Shown one piece after another: positions 28,921 to 36,945 of a stretch of DNA of 64,000 bases; the stretch's first letter is position 1; every line of letters starts with the position of its first letter. The DNA is taken from positions 2,542,001 to 2,606,000 of the forward strand of contig NZ_AP018437.1 of assembly GCF_003966975.1 (NCBI RefSeq), written 5' to 3'. Under the pieces are notes generated by a model that saw only the letters and a list, made by a program, of their open reading frames with translations, did not search any database and had not been told where the DNA came from. The stretch comes from Pelolinea submarina. Lineage in GTDB: Bacteria; Chloroflexota; Anaerolineae; Anaerolineales; Anaerolineaceae. Position numbers and translations under genes: made by a program.

Positions 28921-29971
28921 TGCTCTGTTCCTCCTCTTTCTTCAGAATTTTTTTCCTGACGCCATCCATCAACATGAAAAATAGCACCAGGGAGGACTGC
29001 ATGACACCCGACAAGGTGGAATCGATCTTCATCATGATGGGCAGTTGAATGCCGCCGATGTTGAGCGCCGCGAAAAGCAGCGCCATCGGTACGGCCCAAA
29101 CAATCTGATAATCGACCAGCATGGCCACCAGCAGCCCCAGGAACCCATATCCGGAAGAAATGGAAGGGATCAGGCGGTGATACACACCCAGCACCTGTAC
29201 GGCCCCGGTTAATCCGGCAAACACGCCGCACAATACAAACGAGAGCAGCATATATTTTGATGGGGATATGCCCATCTGAATGGCTGCTTTGTAATTCTTC
29301 CCCACAGCTTTTAAGCGCAGCCCCACCACTGTATGTTTCAGGATGAAATAAACAATAAGAACGGATACGACCGCCAAAATCAACGACCAAATACTTAACC
29401 GGTATCCGGTTAATGTCGGCAGCCAGATAGACATGTCAAAAGGTTCAGTGCCGCTCATGGAAGCCACACCGGCCCGTTTCCATGGGCCGAAAATCAGCCA
29501 CAAGGTCAGGGCGGTTGCGATGAAATTCAAGCCTAAACCGGCAAAAATTTCACTGACGCCGCCGTAGAATTTCAGCATGCCTGCCAGCAGCGCCCATACA
29601 ATCCCGCCGGCGATACCGGCCAGGAAACCCGCCAGGATGATCACCACCGGAGGGAGCCCCGAATCCTGCAGTAAGCGCAGTGCCCAGGTAGTCATAATGG
29701 CGCCTAAGCTGATTTGACCTTCAATACCGATGTTCCATAGACCGGTAGTAAAGGTGATCACCAGCCCGCACGTGGCTAAAATCAAAGGTACCCAGGCGAC
29801 GAACGAGTCGGCAATTTTGATCGGTGTGGAAACCGCACCCAGGAAAATGTTGCTGAAAGCTTCCCAGGGGTTGGCTTTGGCGATTAGCAGCACCAGCGCG
29901 GTGAAAAGCAGCGCCGCTATCACACCGGAGATACGAAATAGAAAGTTAATGAATGCGCGATTTTTGCTCAT
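28913..29971 (-). CDS. ABC importer permease, YufP-type
   Basis: The 352-aa inner-membrane permease has about 9-10 helices with GLWNIGIEGQISLGAI, the permease signature of the BMP/nucleoside and sugar importer type, and the coupling segment LRLKAVGKNYKAAIQMGI. It starts 5 bases after the ATPase gene and overlaps the second permease. Both permeases belong to one importer with the BMP lipoprotein. Confidence 0.93.
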   Translation of the reverse strand: MSKNRAFINFLFRISGVIAALLFTALVLLIAKANPWEAFSNIFLGAVSTPIKIADSFVAWVPLILATCGLVITFTTGLWNIGIEGQISLGAIMTTWALRLLQDSGLPPVVIILAGFLAGIAGGIVWALLAGMLKFYGGVSEIFAGLGLNFIATALTLWLIFGPWKRAGVASMSGTEPFDMSIWLPTLTGYRLSIWSLILAVVSVLIVYFILKHTVVGLRLKAVGKNYKAAIQMGISPSKYMLLSFVLCGVFAGLTGAVQVLGVYHRLIPSISSGYGFLGLLVAMLVDYQIVWAVPMALLFAALNIGGIQLPIMMKIDSTLSGVMQSSLVLFFMLMDGVRKKILKKEEEQSNE

Positions 29972-29976
29972 TTGGG

Positions 29977-31440
29977 CTAATCCTTTCCGCCAATCATCCT
30001 GCCCAAACGTTCTTCATCCAGTCCGGCAGAGTCCAGTGGTTCCGATATTCTGCCGCTGAAAAAGACCAGAATACGGTCTGCGTAAAAAGTCAATTCATCC
30101 AGGTCCGCCGATGAGAAAATGATGGATGTGGCTGCCTGGCAGCGTTCACGTAAAATGGACCAAATCCAGTTGGTTGATTCAATGTCCAAACCGCGCGTGG
30201 GATTTTCCAACAACAGGACTTTTGCCGGATCCTGCAGCAGCGATAAAAGCAAACGCTGTTGGTTGCCGCCGGATAGTTCCTCAGAAAAGGTAACGGCACG
30301 TCCCTTGATATTAAAGCGTTGGATACGATCCTCTGTGACCTTATGGCTCTTCTTTGAATCAATAAACACCCTCTTCTCGCAATCCGAGAGGATGTAATGC
30401 TCTTCCAATGTCATGCCCGGTACCAGACCCTCTTCCATTCTGGCAGAGGGCACGTAGAATATTCCCCGCTTCTGATAGTCGTAGCAATTTTTACCAAATA
30501 AATCCTCATCACCGAAGAGAATATGCCCGCTGCTGGGTTGCTTCATGCCTGCCAGGGCTTGCAGGAATTGGCGCTGCCCGGAGCCTTCCATTCCAGCCAG
30601 GCCGATTACTTCGCCTGCATACAGGTCAAAGTTGACATTCTCAATAGCGATGCGGAAATCTTCAATATTTAATTTTTGAACAGATAGACAGACATCGCGC
30701 GTACCGGCATGTGCGGTGCGTGTGCGTGTAATCTGGCGCCCAAACATCAGTTTGACCAGATCGTTTTCATCAAAAGGCGCTTCCCTCTCACCAATCAAGC
30801 AGCCTTTGCGCAGTACCACAGCCCGGCTGCATAGTTCTTTTACTTCTTCCAGCTTATGCGATACAAAAATAATGGTTTTTCCCTGACCGGCCAATTTCTT
30901 CAAAGCGGAGAACAGAATTTCCTGCTGAGAAGCGCTGATACCGGTGGTGGGTTCATCCAGGATCAGGAGCTCCACGCCCAACCACAACAGGCGCGCCAAT
31001 TCAAGCTGCTGGCGTTCTCCCACGGTCAATTCCCCAACCGATCCATCCAGATCCAAATTGAAACCCAGATCTTCCTGGATCTTCATGAGAGCCTGCCAAT
31101 CCACAGCACTGTGGTTCGCGCGCCCCGAGCGTTGATCCCAAATTTGCAGATCTTCCCGAATAGTCATGGATGGGAAATCATGCGGGTCCTGATGCAGCAT
31201 ACCGATACCCAGCCGCAGCGCGTCAGCAGGACTTTTCAGGTCTTGTTCTTCCCCATTAATCAAAATTTCTCCGCTGTCTTTACAGATCAGTCCGGAGAGA
31301 ATTTTCATAAGGGTACTTTTTCCCGCGCCATTTTCGCCTAGCAATCCCAGAATTTGGCCGGGTTCAATGGTCAGCGATACATCATTGTTTGCGTGTACGC
31401 TTCCAAAATATTTGTGAATGTTTTTTAGTTGTATGTGCAT
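29977..31440 (-). CDS. ABC importer ATPase with two nucleotide-binding domains, YufO-type
   Basis: The 487-aa protein contains two ABC domains. The first (about 1-240) has Walker A GLLGENGAGKSTLMK, signature LTVGERQQLE and Walker B LLILDEPTTG. The second has a degenerate Walker A (GMEGSGQRQFLQAL), signature LSGGNQQRLLL and LLLENPTRGLD, the usual asymmetry in sugar/nucleoside importers of this class. It energises the two permeases downstream. A strong hairpin lies between it and the upstream BMP gene. Confidence 0.94.
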   Translation of the reverse strand: MHIQLKNIHKYFGSVHANNDVSLTIEPGQILGLLGENGAGKSTLMKILSGLICKDSGEILINGEEQDLKSPADALRLGIGMLHQDPHDFPSMTIREDLQIWDQRSGRANHSAVDWQALMKIQEDLGFNLDLDGSVGELTVGERQQLELARLLWLGVELLILDEPTTGISASQQEILFSALKKLAGQGKTIIFVSHKLEEVKELCSRAVVLRKGCLIGEREAPFDENDLVKLMFGRQITRTRTAHAGTRDVCLSVQKLNIEDFRIAIENVNFDLYAGEVIGLAGMEGSGQRQFLQALAGMKQPSSGHILFGDEDLFGKNCYDYQKRGIFYVPSARMEEGLVPGMTLEEHYILSDCEKRVFIDSKKSHKVTEDRIQRFNIKGRAVTFSEELSGGNQQRLLLSLLQDPAKVLLLENPTRGLDIESTNWIWSILRERCQAATSIIFSSADLDELTFYADRILVFFSGRISEPLDSAGLDEERLGRMIGGKD

Positions 31441-31455
31441 GGATATATAAGATGA

Positions 31456-31484
31456 GGGGAGGGACCGCCCAGGTATCCCTCCCC
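31456..31484 (-). promoter_or_regulatory. Intercistronic hairpin between the BMP and ATPase genes
   Basis: GGGGAGGGA (31456-31464) pairs perfectly with TCCCTCCCC (31476-31484), leaving an 11-base loop. No T run follows on the minus strand. Such hairpins after a binding-protein gene often stabilise the upstream message or give partial termination, so that the binding protein is made in excess; here that is inference. Confidence 0.6.
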
Positions 31485-31499
31485 TGTAATTACTAAGGT

Positions 31500-32786
31500 T
31501 TATTCAGCCGCTGAGCTTAGGCCAATCATGCCTTCCAGCAATTGCGGCAGGTACCAAATCTGGTAATCGGTGGCAACTTCGCCATCGGCCAGATATTCCG
31601 TACCGTCCTGCAAATTCAGCGGGCCGGTCCACAGGTTCAAACCGCCAGCCAATTCGGCAATGAATGCATCTATCGTGGCTGAGTTCTCTGCACTGAGGGC
31701 ATCGCCCTTCTTGAAACCGATCATGGAGGTATCTTTGTTGTTGATGTCGGTCCAATCCGGATCTAACCACTCCCACGAGTTGGTCCAGGTGCCGTCAATG
31801 GCTTCCTGGATGGCTTGTTTGTAGCTGGGGCCCCAGTTGAAATAGGGAACGCCCAGGCAGACTTCAGGAGCCTGTTCGCAAGCGCCTTCGTAGTCGTAAG
31901 GAATGGCATAAGCCGTCTGGCCGCCGTCGGCGAATTTCTTGGCTTCCACCAAAGCTTCGGTGGTGTCGATTCCGGAAATGACTACGTCATAACCACTGTT
32001 GAAGAAATCGTCGGTGACCTGTGAAGGATCAGAGGTCACACCGGGGATATTGAACCAGAAACCGATCCAGTTGACTTCGAAGGTCAGGTCGGCCGGGTCT
32101 TTGCCTGCGTAATTCTGCCAGCAGTATTCTGCGCCTAAATAGGCGGATGCTGCCAGGCGGCGGGTTTCTTCGTTGATCAGCGGGCCAAGGAAACCGATTT
32201 TACCGGTTTCGGATGTCAGGGCGGCTGCACAACCGGCAATCATCTTGCCATATTCCATGCGACCCATGATGTTCTTCATATTGGCCAGTTCCTGATAGTT
32301 CGCGCCTTCTGCCCATTGGGTATCGCCCGTGGAGTAGATCACGTATACATCAGGATGATTGACTGCGAATTCAGTAGCGCTGTCTTTCATATCGTCCGAG
32401 TTGAAGATGATGAGATTCGCGCCCTTGGAAACCAGTTCTTCAGCTAACTGCGCTGCAGTTGTACCGGGCCGGTCAGCCGTGTTGACTTTGTCGATATAGA
32501 TCATGGATGTACCGGGGATCTGGTCTTCAATATACAAACCGGCGTCATAGTGCGCCTGATCCCAACCTTTGTTGTTATACACACCCACCATCAGAATACC
32601 GAAAACAAAATCTGTGCTTGCGGCTTCTTCTGCGGCCGGTTCGGCAACTTCCTCTGCCGGAGCTGCTTCTTCCATCGCCGGTTCAGCTGCGGCAGCTTCC
32701 TCCGTTGCTGCCGGACCACAGGCAGCCAACAAGAGTGACGCTACCAATAGGGAAACAAAAACTTTGAAAAACTTTTTCGTGCTCAT
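31500..32786 (-). CDS. BMP-family nucleoside-binding lipoprotein of an ABC importer
   Basis: The protein has a lipoprotein signal (MSTKKFFKVFVSLL, lipobox LLAAC), an Ala/Glu/Pro-rich linker of about 45 residues and a BMP/PnrA-like periplasmic-type binding domain beginning FVFGILMVGVYNNKGWDQAH. PnrA/BmpA-type proteins bind purine nucleosides. I place the start at the ATG at 32786 because GGAGGAG lies 6-7 bases upstream; the ATG at 32801 is itself part of that ribosome site. Length is 428 aa. It is the first gene of the importer and of a long co-directional run. Confidence 0.92.
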   Translation of the reverse strand: MSTKKFFKVFVSLLVASLLLAACGPAATEEAAAAEPAMEEAAPAEEVAEPAAEEAASTDFVFGILMVGVYNNKGWDQAHYDAGLYIEDQIPGTSMIYIDKVNTADRPGTTAAQLAEELVSKGANLIIFNSDDMKDSATEFAVNHPDVYVIYSTGDTQWAEGANYQELANMKNIMGRMEYGKMIAGCAAALTSETGKIGFLGPLINEETRRLAASAYLGAEYCWQNYAGKDPADLTFEVNWIGFWFNIPGVTSDPSQVTDDFFNSGYDVVISGIDTTEALVEAKKFADGGQTAYAIPYDYEGACEQAPEVCLGVPYFNWGPSYKQAIQEAIDGTWTNSWEWLDPDWTDINNKDTSMIGFKKGDALSAENSATIDAFIAELAGGLNLWTGPLNLQDGTEYLADGEVATDYQIWYLPQLLEGMIGLSSAAE

Positions 32787-32860
32787 ATTTTTCTCCTCCA
32801 TTTAGTTTAATCAAAATAGAGCCGTTTTTCCTGGCGTTTGATAAAAAAACGCTCCACTTA

Positions 32861-32888
32861 ATTGTAGAGCAATTGCTTGCTCTGTCAA
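32861..32888 (-). promoter_or_regulatory. Promoter of the nucleoside importer operon with an operator-like dyad in the spacer
   Basis: On the minus strand TTGACA (32888-32883) and TACAAT (32866-32861) are 16 bases apart. The spacer is an inverted repeat, GAGCAA and TTGCTC arms (32867-32882) around four bases, placed where a repressor would block RNA polymerase. The transcript would start near 32854, about 68 bases before the lipoprotein start. Confidence 0.72.
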
Positions 32889-32904
32889 CCAGCGGAGCAT
32901 TCTA

Positions 32905-32940
32905 ATCTAAACTTTTTGATTAATCAATTGTTTAGACAAA
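32905..32940. promoter_or_regulatory. Nested dyad with a HutC-type operator match upstream of the importer
   Basis: TTGTTTAGACAAA (32928-32940) contains GTTTAGAC, which fits the GT-N-TA-N-AC pattern described for HutC-type GntR regulators. A near copy in the opposite orientation (GTTTAGAT, minus strand, 32912-32905) and the perfect palindrome TTGATTAATCAA (32916-32927) lie between them. The 11-mer TGTTTAGACAA occurs again upstream of the deaminase-gntR genes at 38414-38424. The binding protein is inferred, not shown. Confidence 0.5.
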
Positions 32941-32968
32941 TTTTAAGCTTTATGTCCTACAAATCGAT

Positions 32969-33922
32969 TTAATCTTGTACGATCCAGGTTCCGGTTTCGC
33001 CTTTCAGCGCCCGTCCGATATTCTCCGGGTTGGTAATGAGAGCTTGTTTGCCGCCCGCTTCCAGGAACCAAATGATGGCCTGCATCTTGGGAGCCATGGA
33101 GCCTTTAGCAAAATGGGTTCCCTCCGCCAGGTAAGCCTTGGCTTCGGAAAGCGTCATGCGGTCAATCTGCTTCTCATTGGGTTTACCAAAGTTAAGCGCC
33201 ACCTTCTCCACTGCCGTAGAGATCAGGAATAAGTCCGCTTTGATTTCCCGCGCCAACAGCGAGGAAGCGTAGTCTTTATCAATCACCGCTGCCACACCTT
33301 TGATTTCGTTGTTTTCCATCACAACCGGGATACCGCCGCCGCCCACAGTGACTACGATATGGCCCGCCGCAATCAGCTCTTTAATAGAAGGCAGCTCGAG
33401 GACTTCCTGCGGAATGGGAGAAGCCACTACCCGCCGCCATCCGCGGCCGGCGTCTTCAACTACCTGCCAGCCTAAATTCGCCGCGCGTTTCTTTGCTTCC
33501 TCCTCCTCCATAAAACCGCCAATCGGTTTGCTGGGGTTCTGGAAAGCCGAATCGTTCGCGTCCACGCGCATCTGGCTGATGACAGTGGCTACCGGCTTAT
33601 TGATACCGCGCTTGCGCAGCTCATTTTGCAGCGTTTGGGTCAGTGAGTATCCAATTGCGCCCTGGCTGTCGGCTCCGCACACATCCAGCGGAATCTCATG
33701 CATACCTTCAACTTTGTGCGCAATTTCGGAACGGCGCAGGATGAATCCCACCTGCGGGCCGTTGCCGTGCCCGATGGCTACGTTCCAACCGGCTTCAATC
33801 ATGTCGGCAATATGGAAGGTAGTTTCCTTGGCAGCTAAATATTGGTCTTCCACAGAAACTTTGGTTTTGTCCTTGATCAGTGAATTACCGCCGATGGCAA
33901 CAACCGCAACTTGGTCTTTCAT
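32969..33922 (-). CDS. arcC: Carbamate kinase
   Basis: The 317-aa amino-acid-kinase-fold protein makes ATP from carbamoyl phosphate and ADP. It shows VVAIGGNSLI at the N-terminus, GHGNGPQVGF, VTVGGGGIPVV and the late KGSMAPKMQA segment, all carbamate kinase features. It lies 13 bases after the YgeW-type carbamoyltransferase and has a GGAG ribosome site. In catabolic clusters it harvests the carbamoyl phosphate released by carbamoyltransferases working in reverse, as in arginine, agmatine or purine fermentation. Confidence 0.95.
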   Translation of the reverse strand: MKDQVAVVAIGGNSLIKDKTKVSVEDQYLAAKETTFHIADMIEAGWNVAIGHGNGPQVGFILRRSEIAHKVEGMHEIPLDVCGADSQGAIGYSLTQTLQNELRKRGINKPVATVISQMRVDANDSAFQNPSKPIGGFMEEEEAKKRAANLGWQVVEDAGRGWRRVVASPIPQEVLELPSIKELIAAGHIVVTVGGGGIPVVMENNEIKGVAAVIDKDYASSLLAREIKADLFLISTAVEKVALNFGKPNEKQIDRMTLSEAKAYLAEGTHFAKGSMAPKMQAIIWFLEAGGKQALITNPENIGRALKGETGTWIVQD

Positions 33923-33935
33923 ATATCTCCTTTTT

Positions 33936-34916
33936 TTAGCTCATGGTCAGCGCCATGACCGCTTTCTGCGCGTGAAGTCGGTTTTCCGCTTCGTCATACA
34001 CAACAGAATTCAAGCCGTCAATAACGCCATCCGTAACTTCGATATTTCGATCTGCAGGCAGGGGATGCATATAGATCGCATCATCTTTGGCCAGTTTCAT
34101 ACGTTTTTCGTTGGTGATCCAGTCTGAATATTTATCGGTGATAGCTTTGCCTTCATCGAGATCCGTGGTGGTTACCAGCGGACCCCAGGATTTGGCATAC
34201 ACAATGTCGGCATCTTTAAAGGCTTCGTCCATATCGGTAACCACGTCAAAGGCCACACCCGCCTTTTTGGCTTCGGCCCGGGCCTGGTCCATGATTTCAG
34301 GCATCAGCTTGAACTCTGGCGGATGCGCCAATACCACGTCGCAGCCAAAGCGCGGCATTTGCAGAACGAGCGACTGCGGTACGGAGATGGGTTTGGAATA
34401 GGAGGACGCGTACGCCCAGGAAACCACAATCTTCTTCTTGCGCAAATCGCGGCCCTTCTTTTCCCAGATGGTCATCAAATCGGCCAGGCATTGGAAAGGA
34501 TGGTAGATTTCGCACTGCATGTTCAAAACCGGAACGCGCGAATACTTGGCCACGTCGTTCAAGTACTTGTTGCCAACGCCCCAGTCACAGTGGCGGATGG
34601 CAATGCCGTCGAAATAGCGCCCGAAAATCTCGCCGATTTCTTTGGGCGTATCGCCGTGGGCAATCTGGGTGGTTTTGCTTTCGATGAAAGCGCCGTGCCC
34701 GCCCAATTGGGCAATGCCGGCTTCGAAAGAGCCGCGTGTGCGGGTGGAGCTGAAGAAGAACAACATCGCCAGCACCTTGTCGCGCAAGTATGCGTGCGGC
34801 TCATTCAGCGAGCGCTTGCGCTTGAGATCGAAGGCTACGTCCAGAACGGTTTCGACTTCTTCCTTGCTGAAGTCGAGGTCGCCGATCAGATCGCGCCCGT
34901 GTAAAAATGTTTGCAT
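33936..34916 (-). CDS. Carbamoyltransferase of the YgeW / N-acetylornithine-type clade
   Basis: The 326-aa protein has the carbamoyl-phosphate motif SSTRTRGSFE and HPFQCLADL. It carries VVSWAYASS and VYAKSWG, which mark the knotted YgeW/acetylornithine transcarbamylase clade. The second-substrate loop reads HPLPADRNIEVTDGVID in place of the HCLP of ornithine carbamoyltransferase, so the ornithine-binding cysteine is absent. YgeW homologues occur in anaerobic purine-degradation clusters with carbamate kinase, HyuA and an aminohydrolase. All of these have counterparts close by. The natural substrate is not known from sequence. Confidence 0.82.
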   Translation of the reverse strand: MQTFLHGRDLIGDLDFSKEEVETVLDVAFDLKRKRSLNEPHAYLRDKVLAMLFFFSSTRTRGSFEAGIAQLGGHGAFIESKTTQIAHGDTPKEIGEIFGRYFDGIAIRHCDWGVGNKYLNDVAKYSRVPVLNMQCEIYHPFQCLADLMTIWEKKGRDLRKKKIVVSWAYASSYSKPISVPQSLVLQMPRFGCDVVLAHPPEFKLMPEIMDQARAEAKKAGVAFDVVTDMDEAFKDADIVYAKSWGPLVTTTDLDEGKAITDKYSDWITNEKRMKLAKDDAIYMHPLPADRNIEVTDGVIDGLNSVVYDEAENRLHAQKAVMALTMS

Positions 34917-35066
34917 ATTTATCTCCTTTTTCAGTATTACAAGACCGTCAAAGCCGGTCCTTTTGCATTGTCATTCTGAGCCTTCTTTTGGCGAAGAATC
35001 CAGGCTTTTGTTCTGAGGTCCTTTCCCAAAAAGAATACGCAATGATTGTTTCCGCTTAGTCTGTAA

Positions 35067-35104
35067 GTCAGGTATTCACCTGCACCCTTTGGGGTGTACC
35101 TGAC
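35067..35104. repeat. Inverted repeat, REP-like
   Basis: GTCAGGTA (35067-35074) and TACCTGAC (35097-35104) are perfect eight-base arms. Inside them CACCC and GGGTG extend the pairing. The sequence is not followed by a T run, so it is more like a mobile or REP-type palindrome than a terminator. Confidence 0.55.
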
Positions 35105-35171
35105 AATGACTTATCAAAGGTTAGGCATACTGTGAATGGGTGAAAAAACGCCCATCGAATGGACCTTTGGA

Positions 35172-35199
35172 CAAAAATGGGCGCGTTTCGCACGCGCCC
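35172..35199 (-). terminator. Terminator after the ATCase-like gene
   Basis: GGGCGCGT (35179-35186) pairs with ACGCGCCC (35192-35199) around a five-base loop, followed on the minus strand by ATTTTTG. It lies 20 bases after the stop codon and separates the deaminase-gntR-ATCase-like unit from the YgeW-type gene. Confidence 0.82.
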
Positions 35200-35218
35200 C
35201 AATTTCACAACTTTGCTC

Positions 35219-36172
35219 TTATTCCATCGCGCCTAAGGTTAGCGCCAGCAGAGCCATGCGCATGACCACGCCGTTGAAGGCCTCTTCCCAGTAACGGGCA
35301 TGGCGGGTGCTGTCCACATCGGGAGGAAGCTCGTCCATGCGCGGCAGGGAGTGCAGGATGATGGAATCGGGTTTCGCCTTATCGGCCAGCAGTTTGCGGG
35401 TGACCTGGTAATTGGCCGGGGTCATACCCTTGTTCTCGCTGGCTTCCTGGCGGGCTTTGGTGTAATCGGGCTGCACAACCGGTTCCATGTAGATCACGTC
35501 GGCCTGGTCAATCACGTCGGCCACGTGCTCGGCTTCTGTGTAGCGCAGGTTGTACTTGTCCAATTCCTTCTTGAAGTCATCGGTCAGGGACATTTCCGGC
35601 GGGGCCACGTAAATCACCTGGGCGTCGAACTGGGTCAACGCATAGGACAGGGAGTGCATGGTGCGCATGCGCATATCGCCGATGCACAGGAAAGTCAGGC
35701 CATCGATGGTGCCCATTTCATTTAGTACGGTGTACAGGTCGGTCAACACCTGGGTGGGATGCTCGCCCCAGCCGTCGCCGGCGTTGATAATCGGCACACT
35801 GGCCCATTTGGCCGCTTCGGCCGGTGCGCCCTGCTGGAAGTGGCGCATGACAATCACGTCGCCGTAATACTCCAACATTTTTACGGTATCCTTGATGGAT
35901 TCCTGGTACCAGTCGCCCGCGCGGGTCATCTTGGCATCCGAGAAACCGGTCACGTGCCCGCCCAGGCGGTGCATGGCGGCTTCGTGAGCCAAACGGGTGC
36001 GGGTGGAAGGCTGGTAGAAAGCCGTCACCATGGTCTTTTCGGCCAGAATATCGGTGTTGCGGCGCTCGCGCGCGATCGGCTCCAGCTCACTGGCGACTTC
36101 GAAAACGCGGAAAAATTCCGAGCGCTCAAAGTCCTTCAACGAAAGAATGTCACGTCCTAAAAAACTACGCAT
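35219..36172 (-). CDS. Aspartate carbamoyltransferase-like protein with altered substrate site
   Basis: The 317-aa protein follows the ATCase catalytic chain: PSTRTR for carbamoyl phosphate, VMRH, GEHPTQVLTDLYT, GDMRMRTMHSL and SLPRMDELPPDVDSTRH near the end. However, the aspartate-binding segment TRVQKER of ATCase reads EPVVQPD here, so the arginine and glutamine that hold aspartate appear lost. It may use another amine or amide acceptor. I use the ATG at 36172, which has GGAGG with 8 bases spacing; the in-frame ATG at 36187 lies upstream of that site. It follows gntR closely and ends at a terminator. Confidence 0.85.
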   Translation of the reverse strand: MRSFLGRDILSLKDFERSEFFRVFEVASELEPIARERRNTDILAEKTMVTAFYQPSTRTRLAHEAAMHRLGGHVTGFSDAKMTRAGDWYQESIKDTVKMLEYYGDVIVMRHFQQGAPAEAAKWASVPIINAGDGWGEHPTQVLTDLYTVLNEMGTIDGLTFLCIGDMRMRTMHSLSYALTQFDAQVIYVAPPEMSLTDDFKKELDKYNLRYTEAEHVADVIDQADVIYMEPVVQPDYTKARQEASENKGMTPANYQVTRKLLADKAKPDSIILHSLPRMDELPPDVDSTRHARYWEEAFNGVVMRMALLALTLGAME

Positions 36173-36201
36173 ACTAAATACCTCCAAATTGGTTTGTTTT
36201 T

Positions 36202-36945
36202 TTATGGAACTCCGATTTTTCTTAATACGTGGAAGCGGAAATAGCCGGGCAGAAAATAGGAGCGTGAATGATCCACGGCCGACCCGTCCAGAGCGAACAG
36301 GTCCGCTTCAAACATCAACAACACGTCTCCGCGCTGGATTTCCAGCGCGCGCGCCACGCGTGAGGGCGCCGAAACCGCATTGATTTCGGTAAACGATTTT
36401 TCCAACGGGGGTTTCCCCCGCCGGATGAGCATATCCAGGACAGAACCGGTAAAGGTTTCCTGAAGATCCTTCAGCGGCAAAATGTCGCGCGGCAGGATGT
36501 CCTGCAGAAAGGCAATCGAGCGCCCTTCCGCGTGCATCACGCGGGTCACGCACAATAGTGACGTTCCTTTGCGCACCTCGAAACATTTTGCCATGTCTTC
36601 ATCCGCCTGGATGGTTTCAATCTGGCTCTCCCCCATCGATATCTTCAACTTCAGCCGGGAAGCGATGGTCTCCAACGATTCCAGCACTTCGATGCCGGTC
36701 TCGAACACGCCGCTCTTGCCGACCACAAAGGTACCCGCGCCTTGACGGCGGATTAGCAGGCCCTGTGCTTCAAACGAGCGCATGGCTTCGCGTAAAGTGG
36801 AACGCGAAACGCCCATCTGGGCAGCCAAATCCGGTTCTGTGGGTAGCTTCGTGCCGGGTTCAGACGCGGCAATCAAATCGCCCAACTGACGCTGCAAGCG
36901 TTGGTAGGGGCTTTCGTGCGGATTTTTATCCAAATGACCCGCCAT
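36202..36945 (-). CDS. GntR-family transcription regulator, HutC/UTRA type
   Basis: The 247-aa protein has an N-terminal GntR winged helix (LPTEPDLAAQMGVSRSTLRE, residues about 38-57, then AQGLLIRRQGAGTFVV) and a UTRA ligand-binding domain ending SRSYFLPGYFRFHV. UTRA regulators bind small metabolites and usually repress neighbouring uptake and catabolic genes. Its ATG shares a base with the stop codon of the 8-oxoguanine deaminase (TAATG). The HutC-type motif found upstream of both the deaminase gene and the importer makes those two its likely targets, but the ligand is only inferred to be a purine or urate derivative. Confidence 0.9.
   Translation of the reverse strand: MAGHLDKNPHESPYQRLQRQLGDLIAASEPGTKLPTEPDLAAQMGVSRSTLREAMRSFEAQGLLIRRQGAGTFVVGKSGVFETGIEVLESLETIASRLKLKISMGESQIETIQADEDMAKCFEVRKGTSLLCVTRVMHAEGRSIAFLQDILPRDILPLKDLQETFTGSVLDMLIRRGKPPLEKSFTEINAVSAPSRVARALEIQRGDVLLMFEADLFALDGSAVDHSRSYFLPGYFRFHVLRKIGVP

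Larger units (their letters stand above)
34917..35218. other. Intergenic stretch with REP-like inverted repeats
   Basis: No gene is seen in these 302 bases. From the right it holds the terminator of the ATCase-like gene (35172-35199), an inverted repeat GTCAGGTA (35067-35074)/TACCTGAC (35097-35104) with an inner CACCC/GGGTG pair, a GTCATTCTGAGC...GCGAAGAATCC element (34969-35001) of the kind repeated in many environmental bacterial genomes, and GACCG/CGGTC (34943-34959). A promoter for the downstream carbamoyltransferase-carbamate kinase pair is expected but not clear. Confidence 0.6.
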
